Source: Actinoallomurus purpureus
Lineage (GTDB): Bacteria; Actinomycetota; Actinomycetes; Streptosporangiales; Streptosporangiaceae
Assembly (NCBI RefSeq): GCF_024055795.1
Contig: NZ_JAMXMY010000040.1
Location: 1-32,062, forward strand
Length of the DNA: 32,062 nucleotides
Direction: 5' to 3'
Part shown: one piece after another, positions 31,473-32,062 of the stretch
Position numbering within the stretch: position 1 is the stretch's first letter
Layout of the letters: each line of letters begins with the position of its first letter
Program-made: the position numbers and the translations under genes
The notes under the pieces: model-generated
What the model saw: only the letters and a program-made list of their open reading frames with translations
What the model was told of the DNA's origin: nothing
The model's database searches: none

Positions 31473-31525
31473 GGACTCCGTCAGGAGCGGCCCGGCGTAG
31501 CCGGGACGGCCTGAGAACGGAGTCC
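31473..31525. repeat. Long imperfect hairpin at the IS605-type left end
   Basis: Outer arms GGACTCCGT (31473-31481) and ACGGAGTCC (31517-31525) are perfect complements. Inside are CAGG/CCTG (31482-31485/31510-31513) and CCCGGC-GTA-GCCGGG (31491-31505). It probably is the recognition palindrome of the element or a folded RNA leader. Confidence 0.75.
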
Positions 31526-31581
31526 GCCGACGTTCGGTCATTCGACTTACATGGGAGCGCGACAGTTGTAAGGTGTCGGTC

Positions 31582-32062
31582 ATGCGGACGGCGTACAAGT
31601 GCCGGGCCTACCCGGACCCCGAACAAGCGGCAGTGTTCAGCCGCACGTTCGGCTGTGTGCGCCTGGTATGGAACAAAACCCTCACCGAACGCCACACGGC
31701 CTACCACCAGCGGGGCGAGAAGACCTCCTACAAGCAGACCGACGCCGCTTTGACCGGATGGAAGAAGACCGAGGACCTGGCGTTCTTGTCGGAGGTGTCG
31801 TCGGTTCCGCTGCAGCAGACGCTGCGGCATCAGCATGCGGCGTTCGCGAACTTCTTCGCCGGCCGCGCCAAGTACCCGCGGTTCAAGAACCGCAACTCCC
31901 GGCAGTCCGCGCACTACACCCGCTCGGCGTTCCGGATGAAGAACGGCGAGTTGTCCATGGCCAAGACCGCCACCCCGCTGAGGTTCGTGTGGTCCTTCGA
32001 CGACGTCGAGGTCTCCACGCTCAACCCCACCATGGTCGTCATCTCCCGGGATCCGGACGGCC
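31582..32062 (+). CDS. tnpB: TnpB (OrfB) RNA-guided nuclease of an IS605/IS1341-type element, 5' part
   Basis: The frame is open from the ATG at 31582 (AAGGTG about 6 nt upstream) to the window edge, 160 codons. It starts M-R-T-A-Y-K-C-R-A-Y-P-D-P-E-Q, the N-terminal OrfB helix-turn-helix, with F-G-C-V-R-L-V-W-N-K (about 24-33), and then R-A-K-Y-P-R-F-K-N-R typical of the OrfB core. Full TnpB proteins have about 370-400 residues; the RuvC triad and zinc finger would lie outside. TnpB cuts DNA guided by an omega-RNA made from the element's 3' end and helps retain the element. Intactness cannot be judged from this part. Confidence 0.92.
   Translation, partial: MRTAYKCRAYPDPEQAAVFSRTFGCVRLVWNKTLTERHTAYHQRGEKTSYKQTDAALTGWKKTEDLAFLSEVSSVPLQQTLRHQHAAFANFFAGRAKYPRFKNRNSRQSAHYTRSAFRMKNGELSMAKTATPLRFVWSFDDVEVSTLNPTMVVISRDPDG

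Larger units (their letters stand above)
31427..32062 (+). mobile_element. IS605/IS1341-type element, left end and partial tnpB
   Basis: The region contains a perfect palindrome TCCTCCGGAGGA (31431-31442), a hairpin CCCCGGCC-TTCA-GGCCGGGG (31445-31464) and a larger imperfect hairpin (31473-31525), then tnpB. Subterminal hairpins without inverted repeats or target duplication are typical of this family. The right end lies beyond the window. A TTCAC at 31422-31426 just left of this could be the target pentanucleotide; that boundary is a guess. No Y1 transposase (tnpA) is seen upstream. Confidence 0.7.

Noticed and set aside
28769-31753. Plus-strand open frame of 994 codons
   Set aside because: It runs antisense through the ThuA-lectin and L,D-transpeptidase genes and out of frame with tnpB. 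It is low-complexity Arg/Gly/Val-rich with no domain, a shadow of GC-biased codons.

Overview
This window looks like chromosome from a high-GC filamentous actinomycete, most likely Streptosporangiales (Streptosporangium/Nonomuraea/Microbispora-like). The reasons are strong third-position GC bias, many GTG/TTG starts, several apparently leaderless genes, secreted ricin-lectin and DUF4082 proteins, F420-type oxidoreductases and an Asp-type MurA. The genus is inferred and was not tested by any search.

Region 1 (1-6899) is a rearranged locus of secreted multidomain proteins. Leftmost on the minus strand is an N,N-dimethylformamidase-beta-like protein with two DUF4082 modules, cut short by an in-frame TAG. 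Next comes the tail of an IS256-family transposase with what looks like its right end. Then come two divergent genes for ice-binding-like (DUF3494) proteins. Their DUF3494+Ig parts form a 947-bp inverted repeat (10 mismatches, no gaps) around a 746-bp spacer that carries both promoters, starts and signal peptides. The plus-strand copy keeps two DUF4082 modules. In the minus-strand copy the sequence beyond the repeat is IS256-remnant DNA.

Region 2 (6900-12186) is a CitA/CitB-type two-component system divergent from a complete NitT/TauT-type ABC importer (ATPase, permease, lipoprotein binding protein). The importer operon is closed by a perfect 17-bp hairpin.

Region 3 (12187-20048) holds a succinate-semialdehyde-type aldehyde dehydrogenase, a CDP-alcohol phosphatidyltransferase, a membrane-anchored esterase, a secreted TAP-like hydrolase, a secreted guanyl-specific RNase, a proline-rich secreted protein and a LysE-type exporter. 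Strong hairpins separate several convergent pairs.

Region 4 (20098-26532) holds a PucR-type regulator divergent from a class II aldolase, a deazaflavin-dependent oxidoreductase, an HNH nuclease, a small unknown gene, an LLM-class oxidoreductase, murA and a small lipoprotein.

Region 5 (26596-32062) holds a family-2 glycosyltransferase overlapping a Nudix hydrolase, a ThuA-ricin secreted protein behind a palindromic operator, an Ig-YkuD L,D-transpeptidase, and the left end of an IS605/IS1341-type element with a partial tnpB. The element end sits against the transpeptidase start. Murein and envelope functions recur (MurA, L,D-transpeptidase, glycosyltransferase), but I see no single pathway linking the window. 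I found no rRNA, tRNA, CRISPR array or prophage.
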